Shown: positions 9,401-18,282, numbered from the stretch's first letter. The stretch is DNA of 64,000 bases from Rhodobacter sp. (GCA_027484985.1 JAIXRW010000005.1:1-64000), one strand, 5' to 3'. Notes: generated by a model not told the origin, from the sequence alone. Program-made: numbers and translations.

Positions 9401-12400
9401 TGCCACGGCAGGCTGTCGCGCAGGCCCGACACGCTGAACACCCGATAGGTGGTGATCCCGTCGCTATTGCTGACACCGCTGTCATAGCCGATGCCAAAGC
9501 TGCCCTGCCCCTTGGTGTCGCTGATGGTCAGAACCTGGGTGTTCTTGGCAAAGGTGGTGAGGCCGTTGCCATCGGTCTGGCGCGCCTGCAACTTGTCGAT
9601 GCCGTAAACCCCCTGCCCCAGCGAAACGACCAGTTCGTCGCCCACCTTGGTGCCCGCCAGCCAGTTTGCCCCGCCATCGACCGAATACTGATAGGGCAAG
9701 GCCTTGTTCAGCCCCTTGATCACCACGCGCGCGTCTGCGGTGACATTGTCATAGATCGTCGTGCCCTGATCGTTCAGAAGCGCGATGGTCTTGACCGACT
9801 TGTCCACCGCAAACACGCCGCGGTTGCCGATCTCGGTGCGATAGCCGGTGTCATCCGTCTGGCGCACCCGCACATCGCCCGCCGCATAGCTGCCCTCGGG
9901 CACGGCGAAACTTGCCCCCGTGCCGGTGGTGGCGGCCTGCGTCACCCATGTCTTGCCGCCATCGGTGCTAACATCAAAGGCAAAGCCCTTCTTCAGCCCG
10001 GTCACATTGACCATCTCGTAGGAGGTGACGCCATCCTTGGGGTCAAGGCCGTTGTCCCAAGCCAGCTTGATATCGCCCTGCCCCTGCAACGGATCGATGA
10101 CATAAGCCGTCGAGTTGCGCGCCGAAGATGTCGCGCCGTCCGCATCGGTCTGGCGGATACGCACCATGCCGGCCCCGTAGCTGCCCGTGGGCAGGACAAA
10201 GCCGTAAGCCCCGCTTGCCAGCGTGCCCCCCGCCTTCCAGTTCAACCCGCCATCCAGCGAATAGTCATAGGGCAGGGTCGGATCGATGCCGTTCAGCACG
10301 ATCGTGCCGTCAGCGGTGATGCTGTCGGTAAAGCTCAGCCCCTGGTCATTGGCAAGGCCAAGGCTCTTGATCGTCTTGTCGATGCGGAACTGCGCCGTGG
10401 TCCTGACCGTATCGGTAAAGCCCGATGAATCGGTCTGCCTGACCACGATCTGCCCCGCCTCATAGCGACCGGCGGGCATTTCGAAAATCAGGTTGCCCGC
10501 CGATTTCGTGGTCCAGGTCTTTCCGCCATCGCCCGACACTTCGTAATCAAGCGTCGGGTTCATGCCCAAAAGCTCGAACCGCCCGTCCGATGTCAGCCGG
10601 TCCGCCGTGCTGTCGCCATTGTCCACCACCAGCCGGATCGACGGATCGACAAAATCAGGCTGCGGATCGGGCGACTCGATCACCTCGTAAAAGACATAGT
10701 TCGTCATCGACGACTTGCTGTCCGTCACCGTCTGGAACGCATTTGTGCCGGGTTCAAGGTTGTAGGAAACATGCGTATCCGCCGTGGCCCCGCCGGTTGC
10801 CGTGGCCACATGAAACTCGGCCGGGCTTGATGCGGCAATCGCCAGCAGGGTCGCCTTGTTGGCCCAGTTCGGCAGATCGCCCTGCGCCCAAAGCGCGGTC
10901 AATTCGGCCTGGGTCAGCATCTTGACCGTGATGCCCGATTCCAGCACCGCCGTGCGCGCGGTATCGGATGTATCCTCGCCCCCGGCAAAGAAGCCATCAA
11001 GCTTTTCACGTGTCGTGCCGACGGACATATAGTATTTCTTGCCACCCACCGTGAAATAGTTGTTCAGGTCGATCGAAACATCATTCGACTTGGCCGCCAG
11101 AATCTGGTCGCCCACATCGGCATTGTCGTTGCGGATATTCACCGTCAGGATCGCCGTGGTGGTTTTCGACCCCGCCTTGTCGCCATCATTCACCACCCAG
11201 GCCAGGTTGACCTCGCCGGTCTGGAACGGGTTGGAATTGCGATAGGTGAGGCCGCGCAGCGCATCGTTCACCACTTCGGCGGTCGCATTGGCGTTGAACC
11301 TCAGCGACACAAATCCCGCCGATTGCGAAACCGACCCGATATCCTGCCCCTTCCACAGAACGCGCCCTTCGGTGGTGAACATCAAATCACCGCGCGTGCC
11401 GAACACATCGGCCGCATTCGGGCCGGTCTGGCGCTGCACCGTCACCGAAAATCCGTCGAACGGCTTGCCTTGCAGATCGATATCCGCAAACAGGCTGCGC
11501 CCGGTCAACAGCCCGACCGGACGGCTGCCTTCGGTCGTGGTCGTGACCCCCTTGCCATAGGTATCGTCCAGCTTTTCGGCCACCATATCGACAAGACGGG
11601 TCGCCGCCCCGTTTTCGGTGCCGCCATCGCCTTCGCCATAGATCATCAGTTTGCCGTCGTTGTATTGCAACCCGAACAGCATCCCCGCCGTCCGCAGGCC
11701 GTTGCGGAAATAGCCGGTCACCGGCATCTGTAACGCGCCATTATTGGCAAAGCTGGCATCCACCGCGCCGGTTGGCAGCAGCTGGAACAGCATATCCCCC
11801 GCCGTCGAACTGCCGACGACAAAGATCTTGCCCGACACGGGGTCGTATTCCAGCGCCATATCCGCCGTGCTGGCGGGCATGGTCAGCACGGTCTTGCCCG
11901 CCGTGCCAAAGCTTGTGTCCAGCGTTCCATCGGCCTTCAGCCGCGTGACGGTGATCGTGCTGCCGGAACTGGTGACAAACATCAGCCGGTTCTGGGCATC
12001 GGCTTCAATCACATAGCCTTCATACCCCACCACGGTCCGCTTGCCCGCACCGTTGTTATAGGTGGTGTCCAGCACGCCGCTGACGAATTTTCGAACATCG
12101 CCCTTCAGTTGGTCCAGCACATAGACAACGCCATCCGTGCCCTGCGCCACATCCGAGGCAAGCCCGGTTTCATAAGATTGCAGCCCCGTGCGCGGTAGCA
12201 GGAAGCTGTTGTTCACCGCACCGTCGGGTGCCAGATCCATCACCCGCGCCTGCGTGGTCGCGGTATCAAGGTTGACCGCCTCGGTCCCTTCGGTCACGGC
12301 CAGAACAAGCCGCCCGTCGGCGCGGATATCCAGATTGTTCGCCGCCATGTAACTGGTCAGCATGGTAAAGACCTTGCCGCTGTCGGCATTGATCACGACC

Positions 12401-15400
12401 GCGCCGCCCGTGCCATAGCTGGTGTCCAGCGTGCCGTCCTTTTCAAAACGCACGACCTGCAACTGGGTGTAATTGACCGGATAGGTCGATGTGTTGACCG
12501 TCGATTTCTGCGTGCCGATCAGCACATAAAGCCGGTCCTGCCCATCGACGACCCAGCCGTTCACGTCCTTGGTGCTGGAAGGCAGGACAAAACTGTTCAG
12601 CGCCCCCCCGCTGGTCGTCATCCGCTTGGGCATGGTGACATAGGCGTTCCCGATAATCGCGTAATCCCCGAAAATCGCGGTCCCGTCCGAAAGCAGGGTC
12701 GCCCCGTTGCGATTGCCCACCCCGGTCATGCCGGTCTTGTAATCGCCAAGGTTGACCTGCGGCGCGCCCATATTCGTGCGCGTCACCGTCAGGTTCACCG
12801 ACTGGGACGAGGTGTTGCCCGCCGCATCCGTCACCGTCACCGTGGTCGAATAGGTGTTGGTGCCGCCTTCGATATATCCCGTGGGCTGCTTGAAGGTGAT
12901 CTTGCCCGTCACAGGATCAAGCGACAGGCTCTCATGCGCCGCCATGCTGTAGCGCACATTGGTTGCATCGGTCGCACTGACCGTATGCAACACCTGCGTC
13001 GTGGGAATGACGTTCGGCCCTTCGCTATCGCTGTCGTTCAGCGTGACGGGCACATAGCCGCTGACACTCGGCCCTTGGGTATCAAGCGTGACCGACAGCC
13101 CCGCGCTGGGGTCCGAGGTGTTGCCCGCCACATCCAGCTGCCGCACCTTATAGCTGTGCTGCCCCGCCAGCGCGTCAAAGGACGTGCCCGTGCCGTCAAT
13201 CCATGTGCCGCTGCCATCCACCTCGTATTGCCAGCGCACGCCGGGGCCCGTCTGGGTCAAGCTCACGTTGATCTTCTTGTCCGACGTGATGCCATCGCCC
13301 GCCCCGCCGGTATCATTGGCCAGCGCCAGGCTGGGCGCGGCCACATCGGCATTCAGATAGGTATAGATCTTGGTGACAATGGCGCTGGCGTTGCCCGCCG
13401 CGTCGATCTGACGGAAGTCATAGGTATGGGTGCCTTCCTCGGCCTCGATCTTCTGGGTCGCGGCAGTCACATCCAGCCCGCGCCATTCGCCGCCATCGAC
13501 CCGCACCTGCAACCGCGTGCCAATATCAAGCCCGCTGACGATCACGGCGCTTTCATTGGTGATACCGTCGCTGCCGCTGCTGCCCGAATCCGATTGCAAA
13601 TCGACCGAAATCGCACCGGGCGCGCTGGTGTCGATCACCACCTTTGCCGCCGCCGACGGCTCCGAGAACTTGCCCCCCACCGATTGGCGCACCTCATAGA
13701 CATCGCCCGCCGGATTGGCGGCCAGCACAAAGCTGCTGCCCGTGCCCGTCACCCAGTCACCGCCATTCTTGCGGTATTGCCAGCTTGCGCCATCCATCAG
13801 CCCCTGCACGTTCATCACCGTGCCCTGCGTGATGAAATCGGCATCCGATAGGCCGGTATCGCTGGCCAGTTTCAGCACGGGGCTGGGAATATCGGACTGG
13901 TAGGTAAAGGTATATTCCGACACATCCGACACGTTGCCCGCGCGGTCGGTCTGGCGCAGATAGTATTTATGCGTGCCCGACAGCAGCCGGAACTCGCCCC
14001 CCGTCAGCGCGGCATCGCCCCAGACGGTCGCATCATCGATCTTCACTTCCAGCTTGGCATAGGCTTCCAGTCCGCCGATCTTGACCATCGGGTTGGTCGT
14101 CAGCCCGTCACCGACCGTGCCGGTATCCTCGACCAGCGTCATCTTGGGCGCTTTTGCTTCGGTGTCCTTGGTCACCCGCGTCATCAGCTCGACAAAATTG
14201 CCCGCGATGTCGATCTTGCGCGTCTGCACGTTGAACGTGCCCTCGCCCAGATTGATCGTGCTATCCGCCCCGACCGTTTGCCAGCCCGAAGTCTCATCCG
14301 ACTGGTTCGTCGCATCGACAAGCCGGTATTGCGCGGTATCGGTGCTTTCCTTGGCCACGCGCAGCCGCGCGGTGGTATCATTGGTCGCCGTGCCGATGAT
14401 CGGCACATTCGCCGCCGTGACCAGATCGACCTGAAGCCCCGCCACCTCTGTCACCAGCGTCACATCCAGCGCGTCCGATGTCGCCGTATTGCCCGCCTTG
14501 TCGGTCTGGCGCACCTCATAGCTGTGCGCGCCATCGCCCGCCTTGAAACTGGTGCCGCTGCCGGCAATCCAGTCGCCCGTGCCATCGACACGGTATTCCC
14601 ATGTCGCCCCCGTCTCGAGCCCCGTCACGTTGATCGTGGCGATGCGGGTGATGCCATCGGTCGTATCCGTGCCGGTATCCTCGTCCAGGGCGATGCCGGG
14701 CTTGGTCGCCGCCGCATCATAGGTATAGGTGATCGAGGTCGTGGCCACATTGCCCGCCGTATCGGTCTGGCGCAGATAGACCGTGTTGCTGCCCGCCACT
14801 GGGCCGGGGGCAGTCGCGCTCCAGCTGATCTGGTCGGTGCTGTATTCGACAACCGATCCGCCTTCCGACGCCACCACCTTCAACACCGCCGTGTTGGTCA
14901 CAAGGTCCGTGGCACTTGCACCGCTGTCTGTTTCCAGCGCGACCGAAGGCGCCGTCACCTTGGTATCAAGCGTATAGGTAAAGGTCTGGCTGGCCGAAAC
15001 ATTGCCCGCCGCATCGATCTGGCGCACATAGACCGTGTTCAGCCCTTCGACTGCGGCAGGCGGCGTATCGGTGAAATCGCCCGCATAATCGGCCGAGACA
15101 TTGGTAGAATACTGGAACCGCGCGCCCGGCTCGCCCTTGACGATCAGCTCGGCCAGACGGGTGATGGTGTCGCTGCTTGATGCGCCGGTATCCTGCTTCA
15201 GCGCAACCTCGGGCGCATCGGGATTGATCCGGTCAAAGCCCTGCGCAGCGGCCACGGTCACAGCCTCGGGCGCATTGCCCGCGCGGTCCGTCCAGTCCTT
15301 GCCCACCGACAGGCCGATATCCGCACCCGCCGCGCCCTCGGGCGGGGTGACCACCAGCGTAAAGCGTTTGCCCGCATCGGCCCCTTCGGTGATGGCGGTA

Positions 15401-18282
15401 AACACGCCCTTGGTTCCGTTCAGCACCGTCACATCATCGGCCGAGAAATCCGAAACCGCTTCGCTGAAGGTAAAGGTATAGGTCACCGCCCCGTTGGCGG
15501 TGCCGCTGGCCTTGCTGTCGGTGATGGTCAGAACCGGACGGGTCTGATCGATGCTGATCACACCCGGAACCGGTGCCGAAAGATTGCCATGGGCATCGAC
15601 CGTGTAAAGAACGTAGCTGCCATCCTTCAGCCCCGCCGTGGACAGGTTGGCCTGCGCCCCTGCCGCCGTCACGGTCACCGAATTCCACAAATCGCCATTG
15701 GCGCCGGTCAGGGCGGCCAGCCCCCGCGACATATCCACGCCCGCATGCACCAGATAGGCAGCACCCGGTTCGGTCACGGTCAGCCCGATGCTGTGGCTGC
15801 CCACATCATCCGCCGCAACGCCCTGCGGTTTGACATCCGCCACCCCGTCGGCGTTGAACCGCTGGACATAGATGTTGCTCGCGCCCTTCCCATCCTGCCC
15901 CGACCAAGCCAGCGCGAAATCGCCCTTGTCCCCGATCGCGGTGATCTTGGGCGCGCCATCGGCGCCGGTCGCACCGTCTGCCGCCTCGAATGTCTGCGCC
16001 GCGCCAAAGGCACGGCCATCGGCGGCGAATTTCTGCACCGTGATCGCGGTATCGCCGCCCGCCTCTTTCGTCACATAGGCCAGCACGAAATCGCCCTTGT
16101 CGCCAAAGGGCGCGATGCTTACGCCATCGGCGCCGCCCGCCTTGGGGTCAACCCCGGCCAGCAGCAAGGGGGCTTCCCCCGTTTTCGCCCCATCGCTGCC
16201 AAAGGCCTGAAGGTAAACCGAAGCGGTGCCATCCTGCGCCACATGGTCCCACAGCACGGCAAAGCCACCGGCATCGCCCAAGGCCACAAGGCGCGGATGC
16301 TGGTTCGCGGCGGCATCGTCACCCGGCGCGCGCAGGGTCTGCACATCGCCCTTGGGCGTGCCATTGGCGGCAAAGCTTTGCACCGCCACCACGCGGTGCC
16401 CGTCTGCGTCCTGCGTGACATAGCTCAGCGCATAGCTGCCATCGTGCCCCAGCGCGGTCACCACCCCGTCCTCGGCCGTCGCCGCCCCGCCGGCGGGAAT
16501 GGCCACCGCCGCCCCCTGCGCCACACCCGTGGCCGAGAACCTTTGCAAGGTCAGGGTTTCGCGGCCCGCCCCGTCAACCACGCTGCGCAACAGCGCAAAT
16601 CCGCCCGTTTCGCCCAACGGCACGATCTGCGGCGCAAGGTCGGCGCCCCCCGCCCCCGCAACCCCCGCCAGCGCGACAGGCGCACGCGTCTGGGCCACGC
16701 CATCGGCATCGAACCGCTGCACAAAAACCCGCGTCTGCCCGTCCGGCCCCACGTCCTGATAGCTGACCATATAGCCGCCCGCGCTGCCCACCGGCACCAC
16801 CGACACCGCAAGATCGCCCGACTCGGGCGCCAGCGATTTCGACAGCGTCACCGGCGCGCCCAAGGGCGAACCATCAGCCGCAAAGCGCTGCACCATCACC
16901 ACATGGGTTGCGCCATCGACCGTGCCTTGCCACACCGCCACATAAGACCCGTCCGCCCCGATGGCGGTCAGGTCCGGCGCGCTCGCCTGTCCCCCGATCA
17001 GACCCGGATTTTCCAGCTGGATGGTGTTCAGCGGCAGGTCGATCCGCACCTGCGCTACTTCGGTATCCACCAAAACCTGCGCGGTCGTGGCATCGCCCCG
17101 GTTGCCCGCAAGGTCGGTAAAATCATCGCTCAGGCTAAAGCTGACCTCGCCCGTGGCATGGGCGGGGGGCGTATAGGTGGCGGTATAGGTCAGCCCATCC
17201 GCGCCCGGTTTGAAATCCGACAGCGTGCCCCCGCCCGACAGCTTGACCAGATCGGACCAATCCGCCCAAAGCGTGACCTTCTCGCTGAACGTCACCGTCA
17301 CCTGCGCCGTCTCGCCCGCCGCCAACAGTTCGGCGTCAAAGCGGATGGTTGCGGTGGGGGCGGTATCGTCCATCCCCTTCAGCACGGGCGAATTGTCGTT
17401 CAGATGGTCCAGCGCATCGGCGGGCTTGACCACCGTCACTCCGGGCTTGAGCAGCGTTTCGACCTTGGTTTCCCCGTCGATCACCGTATCGGGCAGGTTG
17501 TCGCGCAGGCGCGAGGTGTCGATGGTGATGCCGTTGTCGGGGTTGTTGTCCGCATCCAGCGATTGCAGCAACTGGGCAAGGCGCAGCACCTTGGGGTCCA
17601 GCGCCGACCCGCGCGACACACCGGCCAGATCCTGCATGAACACCTTGCCATCGGCGCCCACGGTGATGCCGTCACCCAAGGTGATGGTGCCGATCTTGAA
17701 CGTCACGCGGTCGCCTGCCGCATAGGTGAACGACCCGTCCTGCGCTGTCTTTCCCGTCAGCACCCCGTTCAGATAGTAGTCAACACCCGCAACCGGGCTG
17801 TCGATCAGAAAGCCCGTCGAAAACACCTTGGGCTCCGACCCGCCACCGCCGCCACCGCCCGACAGCGCCGCCAGCCCGCCGAACAGGAACACCCCCAACA
17901 GCGCGCCAAACCCGCCCTCGCCGCCCCTCTGCGCCGAAGCGGCCGATTGCGACGACAGCGTCAGATGCGATACCGCCCCCTCCGGGGCACCATGGCCCGA
18001 TGCCGCCACATGCTCGCCCTGTGCCGCATCGCCGGTATCTTGCGCTGCCGCATCCTGCGGGGCGTTTTCTTCGTCTTGTGCGTGCTTGCGGCCCTTGGCC
18101 TTTTTCAGCCTGGCCCGCTTTTCCTGCCGCTCGGACGGGTGCTCTGCGTGATGCATGGGGTGGGCGCCCTGTGGCGCGGTCGCAGCGGCCAGCATCTGCC
18201 CGCCCGTCGCCCCTTGCCCCTCACCCGACGGGTGACCCTGAACGCCCTCTTGCGCTGCCGCCGCCGAAACCACCTTGTCCAT
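5809..18282 (-). CDS. Giant type I-secreted surface adhesin with Ig-like arrays and three seven-fold repeat (beta-propeller) blocks
   Basis: A 4157-residue protein. The start is ATG at 18282, preceded by GGAG seven bases upstream; the frame stays open farther upstream but overlaps the opposite-strand methyltransferase gene and lacks support. In order, the domains are: a charged, Ala/His-rich N-terminus; a hydrophobic stretch and poly-Gly (about 124-149); an FLIDSPVAGVDYYLNG module; an Ig-like domain; seven VQRFxADG units; an Ig-like domain; eight Ig-like repeats; a cadherin-like domain; seven delta-60-like units; a second set of six Ig-like repeats; a cadherin-like domain; seven FG-GAP units with GDVNGDGxxD calcium loops; a short RTX-like stretch; and a C-terminal type I secretion region ending in FGWV. 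There is no Sec signal. It is followed by its own TolC/ABC/HlyD genes. A role in surface attachment or biofilm is inferred from family architecture. Confidence 0.92.
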   Translation of the reverse strand: MDKVVSAAAAQEGVQGHPSGEGQGATGGQMLAAATAPQGAHPMHHAEHPSERQEKRARLKKAKGRKHAQDEENAPQDAAAQDTGDAAQGEHVAASGHGAPEGAVSHLTLSSQSAASAQRGGEGGFGALLGVFLFGGLAALSGGGGGGGSEPKVFSTGFLIDSPVAGVDYYLNGVLTGKTAQDGSFTYAAGDRVTFKIGTITLGDGITVGADGKVFMQDLAGVSRGSALDPKVLRLAQLLQSLDADNNPDNGITIDTSRLRDNLPDTVIDGETKVETLLKPGVTVVKPADALDHLNDNSPVLKGMDDTAPTATIRFDAELLAAGETAQVTVTFSEKVTLWADWSDLVKLSGGGTLSDFKPGADGLTYTATYTPPAHATGEVSFSLSDDFTDLAGNRGDATTAQVLVDTEVAQVRIDLPLNTIQLENPGLIGGQASAPDLTAIGADGSYVAVWQGTVDGATHVVMVQRFAADGSPLGAPVTLSKSLAPESGDLAVSVVPVGSAGGYMVSYQDVGPDGQTRVFVQRFDADGVAQTRAPVALAGVAGAGGADLAPQIVPLGETGGFALLRSVVDGAGRETLTLQRFSATGVAQGAAVAIPAGGAATAEDGVVTALGHDGSYALSYVTQDADGHRVVAVQSFAANGTPKGDVQTLRAPGDDAAANQHPRLVALGDAGGFAVLWDHVAQDGTASVYLQAFGSDGAKTGEAPLLLAGVDPKAGGADGVSIAPFGDKGDFVLAYVTKEAGGDTAITVQKFAADGRAFGAAQTFEAADGATGADGAPKITAIGDKGDFALAWSGQDGKGASNIYVQRFNADGVADVKPQGVAADDVGSHSIGLTVTEPGAAYLVHAGVDMSRGLAALTGANGDLWNSVTVTAAGAQANLSTAGLKDGSYVLYTVDAHGNLSAPVPGVISIDQTRPVLTITDSKASGTANGAVTYTFTFSEAVSDFSADDVTVLNGTKGVFTAITEGADAGKRFTLVVTPPEGAAGADIGLSVGKDWTDRAGNAPEAVTVAAAQGFDRINPDAPEVALKQDTGASSSDTITRLAELIVKGEPGARFQYSTNVSADYAGDFTDTPPAAVEGLNTVYVRQIDAAGNVSASQTFTYTLDTKVTAPSVALETDSGASATDLVTNTAVLKVVASEGGSVVEYSTDQISWSATAPGPVAGSNTVYLRQTDTAGNVATTSITYTYDAAATKPGIALDEDTGTDTTDGITRIATINVTGLETGATWEYRVDGTGDWIAGSGTSFKAGDGAHSYEVRQTDKAGNTATSDALDVTLVTEVAGLQVDLVTAANVPIIGTATNDTTARLRVAKESTDTAQYRLVDATNQSDETSGWQTVGADSTINLGEGTFNVQTRKIDIAGNFVELMTRVTKDTEAKAPKMTLVEDTGTVGDGLTTNPMVKIGGLEAYAKLEVKIDDATVWGDAALTGGEFRLLSGTHKYYLRQTDRAGNVSDVSEYTFTYQSDIPSPVLKLASDTGLSDADFITQGTVMNVQGLMDGASWQYRKNGGDWVTGTGSSFVLAANPAGDVYEVRQSVGGKFSEPSAAAKVVIDTSAPGAISVDLQSDSGSSGSDGITNESAVIVSGLDIGTRLQVRVDGGEWRGLDVTAATQKIEAEEGTHTYDFRQIDAAGNASAIVTKIYTYLNADVAAPSLALANDTGGAGDGITSDKKINVSLTQTGPGVRWQYEVDGSGTWIDGTGTSFDALAGQHSYKVRQLDVAGNTSDPSAGLSVTLDTQGPSVSGYVPVTLNDSDSEGPNVIPTTQVLHTVSATDATNVRYSMAAHESLSLDPVTGKITFKQPTGYIEGGTNTYSTTVTVTDAAGNTSSQSVNLTVTRTNMGAPQVNLGDYKTGMTGVGNRNGATLLSDGTAIFGDYAIIGNAYVTMPKRMTTSGGALNSFVLPSSTKDVNGWVVDGQDRLYVLIGTQKSTVNTSTYPVNYTQLQVVRFEKDGTLDTSYGTGGAVVINADSGKVFTMLTSYMAANNLDIRADGRLVLAVTEGTEAVNLDTATTQARVMDLAPDGAVNNSFLLPRTGLQSYETGLASDVAQGTDGVVYVLDQLKGDVRKFVSGVLDTTYNNGAGKRTVVGYEGYVIEADAQNRLMFVTSSGSTITVTRLKADGTLDTSFGTAGKTVLTMPASTADMALEYDPVSGKIFVVGSSTAGDMLFQLLPTGAVDASFANNGALQMPVTGYFRNGLRTAGMLFGLQYNDGKLMIYGEGDGGTENGAATRLVDMVAEKLDDTYGKGVTTTTEGSRPVGLLTGRSLFADIDLQGKPFDGFSVTVQRQTGPNAADVFGTRGDLMFTTEGRVLWKGQDIGSVSQSAGFVSLRFNANATAEVVNDALRGLTYRNSNPFQTGEVNLAWVVNDGDKAGSKTTTAILTVNIRNDNADVGDQILAAKSNDVSIDLNNYFTVGGKKYYMSVGTTREKLDGFFAGGEDTSDTARTAVLESGITVKMLTQAELTALWAQGDLPNWANKATLLAIAASSPAEFHVATATGGATADTHVSYNLEPGTNAFQTVTDSKSSMTNYVFYEVIESPDPQPDFVDPSIRLVVDNGDSTADRLTSDGRFELLGMNPTLDYEVSGDGGKTWTTKSAGNLIFEMPAGRYEAGQIVVRQTDSSGFTDTVRTTAQFRIDKTIKSLGLANDQGLSFTDSITADGTIVLNGIDPTLPYDYSLDGGLNWKAGGTLASGAYGFVLPTGSYGAGMVRIRQTDADGATSSARNSTAYVIDPLQGQGDIKLAWDNGLDPKDGVTSYEMVNVTGLKKGFAFDVSTDGGKTWVTQAATTGTGASFAVPEGSYAAGDVRVRQTDDTGYRTEIGNRGVFAVDKSVKTIALLNDQGTTIYDNVTADARVVIKGLNKALPYQYSVDGGANWLAGTKVGDELVVSLGQGVYGIDKLQARQTDGNGLTTFAKNTQVLTISDTKGQGSFGIGYDSGVSNSDGITTYRVFSVSGLRDSLPWQYSLDGGQTWTDGTLVKGFFQTLTLPDGSYGANAIQLKQTDATGFTTYVKNSAPYVVDNAIATPTISLVADTGYSNTDKLTADGRITISLAGQVGADDKVQYTLDGGATWIDAAAVATQTITLANGSYGWGNIRVKVSDKAGNANAALLRDEIRVDNTDTTAPVITSSNVGFALDRDGTAKNFGGSTVTPSLVVKTTDANQVYYSLSGSDAGLFNISGDGRITFKTLTQLVNPLGDSFALTVTATDAFGNASTQDVTINLVDNFYQSGATVGSYWDPVETKTFDVRFSHKIALNSGAVIKLVSVDGSSPDIVLDTANPAQVSVSGNTLTLNIEGVAKEGRYKIAMNNAVKSVLTNEVFAQSEWSDLGFAIDRSVTYADGKLSSRGSFVVGSADGVSKGGAAILGDVNGDGIDDWAMSAADGDSAGRSDNGKIYVVYGTSDGAAPNLSAVAGGTGGYLISGPSSGAMAGMTVANAGDVNNDGLQDIAIHASGGDGAGYIVYGRKTGGNIDLGSIGGNTSLGRVFTNSAKDSFGAIGDVNGDGFDDVAHGRVDLQRTTVLKRVETSSSSQVVEGKIVMKADWLNFVANWVEVGVKIADFIDDPLTATIENAAEWQDNLELAMGGEDRLDPDSPNFDPVAKAMLDMTMQVKNQLKSNQTLVGWDYVKSGGDSGGLFSKPKDTIYTMRYTIKSDIETIYTTTTTLFGAGETIVEYGGPSGATKKITGTINGQQVGTEVVALGDINGDGRADFGVLDTGSGGVLARMNVVFGSKSTEELFTNNFDSNVGGFRIMDPARSVEYVGEGAIAGLGDVNGDGINDFSVTLDSVEAASYIVYGRAGMTGVDLGQIRAGIGGYMLTPAAKYSTTFVDAIGDFNGDGLDDFVYYSVRNNATSVYDMFVVYGAAGNLTVKPFDEAALVAAGRGFAIEGANSSHRFANTNAVTAGDINGDGLSDLMLRGANGETVVLMGSATSGRNAQVQVDQMGTAGADTFVSTGTQLLVGGLGRDTITTKGADVVWAGAGDDRVILDATTLTALQSNLGAGGNLGQLAKIDGGAGVDTLQLSGGMTLDLRLISNKMMDLDNINSRLANIEHVDMASDSAANTLRVTLSDVLDMGSSNVFNTGSGWQNMSGGDLSSMVAKTQFAVTAGSNDRVELRSAEWTATGGTVRDTATGQEYNVYAAQGGVAAQILIDKDAIFGWV
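6500..8260 (-). repeat. Seven FG-GAP repeats in the adhesin (predicted calcium-binding beta-propeller)
   Basis: Seven units have the calcium loop GD(V/I/F)N(G/N)DGxxD: GDVNGDGIDD, GDVNNDGLQD, GDVNGDGFDD, GDINGDGRAD, GDVNGDGIND, GDFNGDGLDD and GDINGDGLSD. Each is followed by a YVVYG-like strand. Seven FG-GAP units make an integrin-alpha-type propeller in known families. A segment of about 185 residues (about 7205-7765) is inserted between units 3 and 4. Confidence 0.85.
8930..10652 (-). repeat. Second Ig-like repeat array of the adhesin (six units of about 95 residues)
   Basis: The units begin with DNGDST, NDQGLSF, DNGLDP, NDQGTTI, DSGVSN and DTGYSN and share the pattern YxxSxDGGxxW, then GSYGxxxIxVRQTDxxG. 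Units 2 and 4 resemble each other most closely, as do 3 and 5, which suggests growth by duplication of a two-domain block. These are likely extender domains of the fibre. Confidence 0.75.
11540..12765 (-). repeat. Seven delta-60-like repeats in the adhesin (predicted beta-propeller)
   Basis: Seven recurrences of a DGxLDxSFGxxG-like motif, the best being DGTLDTSYGTGG and ADGTLDTSFGTAG; the first, third and last are degenerate. Each is followed by strands such as DIRADGRLVLAV. Delta-60 repeats are known to form propeller-like folds. The block lies between a cadherin-like domain and a spacer domain. Confidence 0.65.
13065..15213 (-). repeat. First Ig-like repeat array of the adhesin (eight units of about 90 residues)
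   Basis: Eight units start with a motif like VALxxDTGxSxxDxIT and end with YxVRQTDxAGNxS. Unit 4 (starting VDLVTAANVPI) has diverged and lost the DTG motif. The consensus resembles bacterial Ig-like domains that bind calcium at linkers in large adhesins. The array separates the first and second propeller blocks. Confidence 0.75.
15825..16983 (-). repeat. Seven VQRFxADG repeats in the adhesin (candidate beta-propeller)
   Basis: Seven units of about 55 residues each contain a strand like GDFALAW, a D-G turn and a [VL]Q[RKSA]FxxxG motif: VQRFAADG, VQRFDADG, LQRFSATG, VQSFAANG, LQAFGSDG, VQKFAADG and VQRFNADG. Seven-fold symmetry of four-strand-sized units suggests a propeller. I do not recognise a named family for this motif. 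Confidence 0.65.
17836..17913 (-). other. Hydrophobic plus poly-glycine segment near the adhesin N-terminus
   Basis: Residues 124-149 contain GALLGVFLFGGLAAL and then SGGGGGGGS, preceded by a Lys/Arg-rich stretch (about 51-66). The arrangement is known from other large type I-secreted adhesins and may hold the N-terminus at the outer membrane after secretion. That role is inferred. Confidence 0.5.
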
